Notes under the pieces: generated by a model
Told to the model about the DNA's origin: nothing
The model's input: only the letters and a program-made list of their open reading frames with translations
Databases searched by the model: none
Program-made: the position numbers and the translations under genes
Source of the DNA: Didymodactylos carnosus
Taxonomy: Eukaryota; Rotifera; Eurotatoria; Philodinida; Philodinidae
Reading direction: 5' to 3'
Assembly (NCBI GenBank): GCA_905250885.1
Contig: CAJNOQ010002136.1
Span: 1 to 26,033, forward strand
Length of the DNA stretch: 26,033 bases
In this document: positions 21,776-26,033 of the stretch, in pieces
Layout: each line of letters starts with the position of its first letter
Position numbering within the stretch: position 1 is the first letter of the stretch

Positions 21776-22172
21776 GTACTCAAACAGTGAAAGAACTTTG
21801 ACTCATTCTTGAGAATGCGAAAAATATTTTAGCGCGGAGGATTTCTTTTCTTGAGAAGTAAACCGCATCAGGTTTTGAAACGCTTTGCTGCCTACGGTGA
21901 TTATAGAAAATTTTTTCTTAATCTTATTATTTTGCAATAGATTATCCACTCCCTAGTGCAATTTCTCCACCCCCTAAAAATGAGAACCTTCTTTAAAAAA
22001 ACGGTGGAGTTTTACGCAGACTTCATTGAGAAATGTCGAGTAGGACTGATAAAGGTTTGGGTAAAATTCAAAGAGTATAATATGGAATTGGCTACTTCTA
22101 GTTTTGAGAATAATCTATAATTCTGGTGCTTATCTTTGCCTCTGTCCTTTGAATATCACTTTTTTATTTTAG
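21776..22172. promoter_or_regulatory. FHAD1 upstream region ending in a splice-acceptor-like site at the ATG
   Basis: The bases just before the FHAD1 start read CTTTTTTATTTTAG, followed directly by ATG at 22173. A T-rich tract ending in AG is what a 3' splice site looks like here: the internal introns of this gene end GTTATTTTAG or TTTATTTTAG. The message therefore probably begins in an upstream untranslated exon or receives a trans-spliced leader at this AG. No promoter motif is recognisable. Confidence 0.5.
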
Positions 22173-25116
22173 ATGAAGGGCTTTTTATACAGTCAGGATG
22201 GTTCATTTGCCTTTCCACTCGGTCCAAAAGTCACAACTATTGGACGAGAAAATTGTGATATTAGTATAAATGTAAGTAATTCAATCGTATCTATTTCTAC
22301 CATTTTCTTCAAAATAATTTCATCGTTCTTCAGAGCCCTCATGTAGATGGTCAACATGCACTCATGGAATACGATGATGACAGCCGTTGTTTCATCTTAA
22401 AAGATTTAAACTCAACAACCGGAACGTACGTTCATGACTGTCGTATACAAAATGCGGCTGTACGATTAGCGGATGGAGATACCGTACGATTTGGTTTCAA
22501 TGGACTACCGTTAGAATTTAGAATTGAACAAGATCCAATAGTAAACAGGAATAAAAAGCATTTTTATGTATTTAAGATTCACTTCTTGTTATTTTAGAGC
22601 ACAATGCCCTCGATCTATCAACGTCAATCAAATACAAATTCGTTGCAAATGATAACACAGACGATACCAGCTAGAAGGATAACAAATGGCATAACATCGA
22701 CAACATCGAACACGATAGATCCACTTAATCCAATTATCAATGGAAAAAACTATAGGCAAAATTCAGCATTCTCATTGAGGTATATAAATTATTTCTTTTC
22801 ATTTTTAGAAAAAAAATGTATTGGTCTTATCTCTTGTAGAAATCGCCCGTCAAGTGCGGGTGGTAGCAATGGGCAAAAGAAAACTCTTAATGGTAGTTAT
22901 TTTTCAAATGGTGTAAAAGATTCAATTTCACAACCGCCAGTTAGAGGTAGAAAAGCAATGCAAAATTTTAATTGAATATCTGAATATAAAGCTTTATTAG
23001 TTCACTATGTTTTTGAATTTGTAGCTAATGCTTGGGCAAACGGAGTTAATGTAAATACTCAACAAAATGGTTCTAATACACGCAGTTACGTTAGCGGTAG
23101 TTTTACCGGTGAACTTGATCTTCCTCAACAGGTTTGCTCGAAATGTTATTTAATAAAATAATTTTAAATTTGATTTGGACATCTTAGAATGATAATGAAA
23201 TAACAAATCGTGTAACACAACTAGAAAAAGAAGTCAAAGGTCGAGATACGGAAATTCGTGATTTAACTGATAGAGTATGTAGATTAAAATGAAGTATGTT
23301 CAACGATAATTCTATTCTCTATTTTGAAGTTACGTAATTTGGAACCATTAAATTCTACAGTTACAAATGAAGTTCACACTATGAAAAGCGAATTAGACAA
23401 AGTAAAACGAGAAAAACAGGCTGCATCTGGTCTCGTATCAAGTTTACAACGAGATTTACATTCCAAAGTATGTTAAATTCTTTAGCCAATAAAGTATTAA
23501 TAATATATTGTTCTTTGTATGTGCAAGGAATCGAGTCTAACAAAATTGAGTCGTGAAATCGAAGCATTAAAAACCGATAGTCGAGATAAAGATTTACGAT
23601 TACAATCATTACAATCAAAAGTAAGACGAGAAACAACTAAAAAGAATTTACGATTGTATTACTAAGAGGGAGAATATACAAATCTGTTCATTGTTTTAGC
23701 AGGTGATCATTCTAATTTTGTAAGAAATTTCACCTATATAAAATAGTGGAAAAAAATCAACAAATGTAATAAATAATAATATCAACTGTTTTTTTTTGAA
23801 GTGGTTTGCTGCATTTTGTGTTATTTACTAAACAAAAAAGAAAATCTCATTTAGGTTGTTTATCTACCAGAAACATTCATTAGACTAGCAACGAACAGAC
23901 AGACTAGATTCAAAATGTTATTTTATAAAGGGGTCAACAAAACTTAAAATAGATGAAAAAAAAACAAAAAATTTAAGAATTTTTCAATTTTCTAATAGCC
24001 GATGTTCATGGCTAGTGAATGTTTTTATTAAATGTGCTTATAAGTTGTACATTTTTTTTCTTGTTTATTATCCGCTCCATAAAGGCCTCTCACTCTCATA
24101 ACAGACCCTATGATTATTTAGGCTTTTACTTGATGATAACTATCCAAAAACCTAAATTTCTAATCTAAAAACTATGTCATGCTGTTTGTTTCAGTGAGCT
24201 GTTTTATGTAAAATTATTTTGTTGAAATTTTTTTAAACACACTAAAAATTTCAAATGAGCACTCTAGACGTCAGTATATATCGAAGATCGAAACAACTCG
24301 AGTCGGATTCAGATCAATTATTAACAAAAACTACTTTCCGATTGTTCAACTTGAAATTTTGAAATCTTTCGAAATAGCATGAAAAAAGTGCCTAATGTTT
24401 TCAAAAAAAGGTTCTGGTACGGTTCATAATACTGTCTTTTTCTTTACAAGTGAGAGTTTTACAAAAAAAAACAACATTTTTCAGAAAATATTATTTTTAT
24501 TTTCCGGTTCAAATCGGATCTATGACAAATTTTTGAAAATTTCAGGTTTCAAGTCGAAAAATATGATTGATTTGTTTCGGTCTTTTTTCGACCAATATCG
24601 ATATAATTTTCTACGGCATTTTCCTGCACTTTCACTGTTATAGATATACGCAAATGGAAAATTTTCGGACACGAGAAAGCACTTGATATTAATTTAAAAC
24701 TTTCGCTCTTATCATGATAAACAGATAGTTTACTTATTTTTTCTCTATTTATTTTAGCTCAATTTATTACGTGATCGTGGACGTTCGGAAGAAGATCGTC
24801 ATACAAAAGAAAAAGAGCTTGTAAATTTGTATTGAAAATGATTATAGAAAGTGATGCAAAATTATTTTCATAAACAAAAAATGTTTTTTCTTACATTAAA
24901 TAGAAAATCAAATTGGCTGAAAATCAAATTCAAGAATTGAATGAGGCTGTCAATCGTTTAAAATTACAATTACAAGATACCGAAAAGCAACTATTGAGAT
25001 ATAATCAAAATGAACAAAAATTGAAACAAGAATATGAACAAACGCGTGCACATTTAATTGAATCACAACGAATTGAAAATATTCTACGAACAGATTTAGA
25101 AAATATACAAAGAAAG
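22173..25116 (+). CDS. FHAD1: FHAD1 orthologue, N-terminal part (FHA domain plus coiled coil)
   Basis: Ten exons keep frame: 22173-22271, 22334-22540, 22598-22779, 22840-22946, 23025-23131, 23188-23274, 23330-23467, 23528-23620, 24758-24820 and 24904-25116, 432 codons in all. The protein continues past the window. Residues 1-95 are a forkhead-associated (phosphopeptide-binding) domain: MKGFLYSQDG, TTIGRENCDI, SPHVDGQHALMEYDDD, LNSTTGTYVHDCRIQN and LADGDTVRFG, with the FHA residues GR, S, H, N and TG present. The order and phrasing follow vertebrate FHAD1, including the RPSSA stretch and the later ASGLVSSLQRDLHSKESSL block. A low-complexity linker (about 96-220) leads into coiled coil. FHAD1 is a poorly characterised protein that I associate with ciliated tissue and testis; its molecular role is not settled. 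The exon 4 donor is taken as GTAGAA at 22947, which preserves the PPVR-ANAWANG join. Intron 8 is unusually long at 1137 nt. Confidence 0.9.
23621..24757 (+). other. Long FHAD1 intron 8
   Basis: 1137 nt between GTAAGA and TTTATTTTAG, in a gene whose other complete introns are 55-83 nt. It is A/T-homopolymer rich. I found no inverted-end element and no domain in an 82-codon plus-strand open frame (24395-24643). A later insertion is likely, but its ends are not visible. Confidence 0.7.
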
Positions 25117-25319
25117 GTTCGTCTTTTTTTTAGTTACAGTTAAGTTAGAAAGGAGTGTCATAGTGACATTTTGCACTTTGTATTAAGGGTCCTCTTCCTG
25201 TCAGAAATCTATTTCGTTAACCATAAGTCCGATCTGAATCAAATTTTAAACGAATGAATTTGAAATAGGACTTTTAGACGAAATTCGAAGATCGTTACAC
25301 GGCTGAGAAGAAGACATAA

Positions 25320-25530
25320 CACAAAACACTTCTACTGTAGGATCTTACAAGAGCTTACCAGATCCTACGGCAAGCTTGTAGGATTTTGTAGAAAAACTTC
25401 ACAGCCAAAAAATCATATAAAATCCTACTGTGAAATTCTTATATGATCCTGTAGTCAGATCTTGTATAATCTTGCAAGTCCTACTGTAGAATTGCGGTAG
25501 GATTACAGTAGGCTTTTATATGATTTTCTG
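25320..25530. repeat. Self-complementary word cluster (GTAGGAT/ATCCTAC, CTTGCAAG)
   Basis: Dense, irregular occurrences of GTAGGAT and ATCCTAC with GATCTT, TATAAAATC and CTTGCAAG. Examples are TACTGTAGGATCTTACAAGA, CAGATCCTACGGCAAGCTTG and CAGATCTTGTATAATCTTGC. It shares words with the cluster at 305-535, which carries AATCTTGTATGATCGAGCAA. It lies inside the last visible FHAD1 intron. Confidence 0.7.
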
Positions 25531-25924
25531 CTGATTGCATTAGCTACTGCGTGCCGCTACCCTTCACTCTTTTTTGTCTGTTTTCATGCCAAATTCGTTC
25601 ATTTTCAATCGTAAATGTGTTTTTATTCGCTAATACGTGCAAACATCACATACGAATCACAGTTCATCATACAGTAACAGAAAATTTAAATGTGATAGGT
25701 TTATTATTTTTATTTGGGTAATTATTATCTGATCCTAGTTTGCAAAATCACGTGATTTTGAGCTCGGATAAGCCCAAGACTTGTGAGTACTGACTCACAC
25801 GTCGTCGAACACTAACGATTTTCTATAGCTCACAGTGTTCGGTACGAAAATTTTGAGCTAAAAAGAATTTTTCGTTTTATACATTAGAGTTGTATTTAAA
25901 CTCTAGGCGACCGAAAGTACGGAA

Positions 25925-26033
25925 ATCAGATAAGAATCTTATAGAAATCTTATGAAAATCTTATATGCTTCAGTCGAGAGAAATGCATACTGTAATGTTA
26001 AGATTCTTATTATTCGTAGTATAAGAATCTTAT
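25925..26033. repeat. Self-complementary word cluster (AAGAATCTTAT), cut by the window end
   Basis: ATAAGAATCTTAT occurs near 25930 and again at the very end, with AGAAATCTTATGAAAATCTT and TTAAGATTCTTATTATTCG between. Left and right parts are roughly inverted. A central GAAATGCATACTG separates them. The far end is outside the window. Confidence 0.65.

Larger units (their letters stand above)
25117..26033 (+). other. FHAD1 intron 10, running off the window
   Basis: The donor GGTTCGTC after exon 10 opens an intron with no acceptor leading back into frame before the window ends. It carries two self-complementary word clusters, listed separately. Between them (25540-25920) nothing is recognisable. 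Confidence 0.6.

Noticed and set aside
22893..23024. Shorter FHAD1 exon 4 ending at GTAGTT (22893)
   Set aside because: It also keeps frame, but it would remove the SYFSNGVKDSISQPPVR stretch, which has a counterpart in vertebrate FHAD1; the donor at 22947 fits better.

Overview
This is a eukaryotic nuclear window: AT-rich, with multi-exon genes whose introns are mostly 48-80 nt, GT-AG borders with short T-rich acceptors, and many decayed DNA transposons. Tiny introns, a multi-exon FLYWCH-MULE gene, mariner, hAT-like and probable Penelope-like debris, and an animal-type FHAD1 orthologue together suggest a small metazoan. A bdelloid rotifer is my best guess (inference; no marker gene proves it).

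Layout. 1-3069 is gene-poor. It holds a hairpin MITE (161-281), a cluster of self-complementary words (about 305-535) and one broken minus-strand reading frame (975-1205). 3070-5585 (+) is a four-exon gene for a single-pass membrane protein with a SUEL-type (galactose/rhamnose-binding) lectin domain, a CUB-like domain, one membrane helix and a basic cytoplasmic tail of about 420 residues. 5586-7250 has no gene except a mariner transposase fragment and a second word cluster. 7824 to about 9320 (-) is a FLYWCH zinc finger-MULE transposase gene whose D, D, CxxH and E residues are all present; one of its four introns appears to be GC-AG. 9840-11070 is repeat-rich: a 414-bp hAT-like foldback element with degenerate 8-bp target duplications sits inside a CCAATATTGG word cluster, followed by a GC-rich cluster. 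12155-12481 is decayed coding sequence that resembles the end of a Penelope-like element. 13912-17151 (-) is an 11-exon gene for a 728-residue coiled-coil protein that I do not recognise. 17152-22172 has no intact gene; it holds a MITE (about 17897-18101), a hairpin and an unassigned pseudogene-like stretch (21128-21500). 22173 to beyond the window end (+) is the 5' part of an FHAD1 orthologue, ten exons read here, with an N-terminal FHA domain followed by coiled coil.

The coiled-coil gene and FHAD1 diverge from a spacer of about 5 kb. The genes do not form an operon, and nothing in the sequence ties them to one pathway. The most unusual recurring feature is a class of 70-250 bp patches, each built from one short word repeated together with its reverse complement. 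Each patch has its own word. They occur between genes and in the last FHAD1 intron in view.
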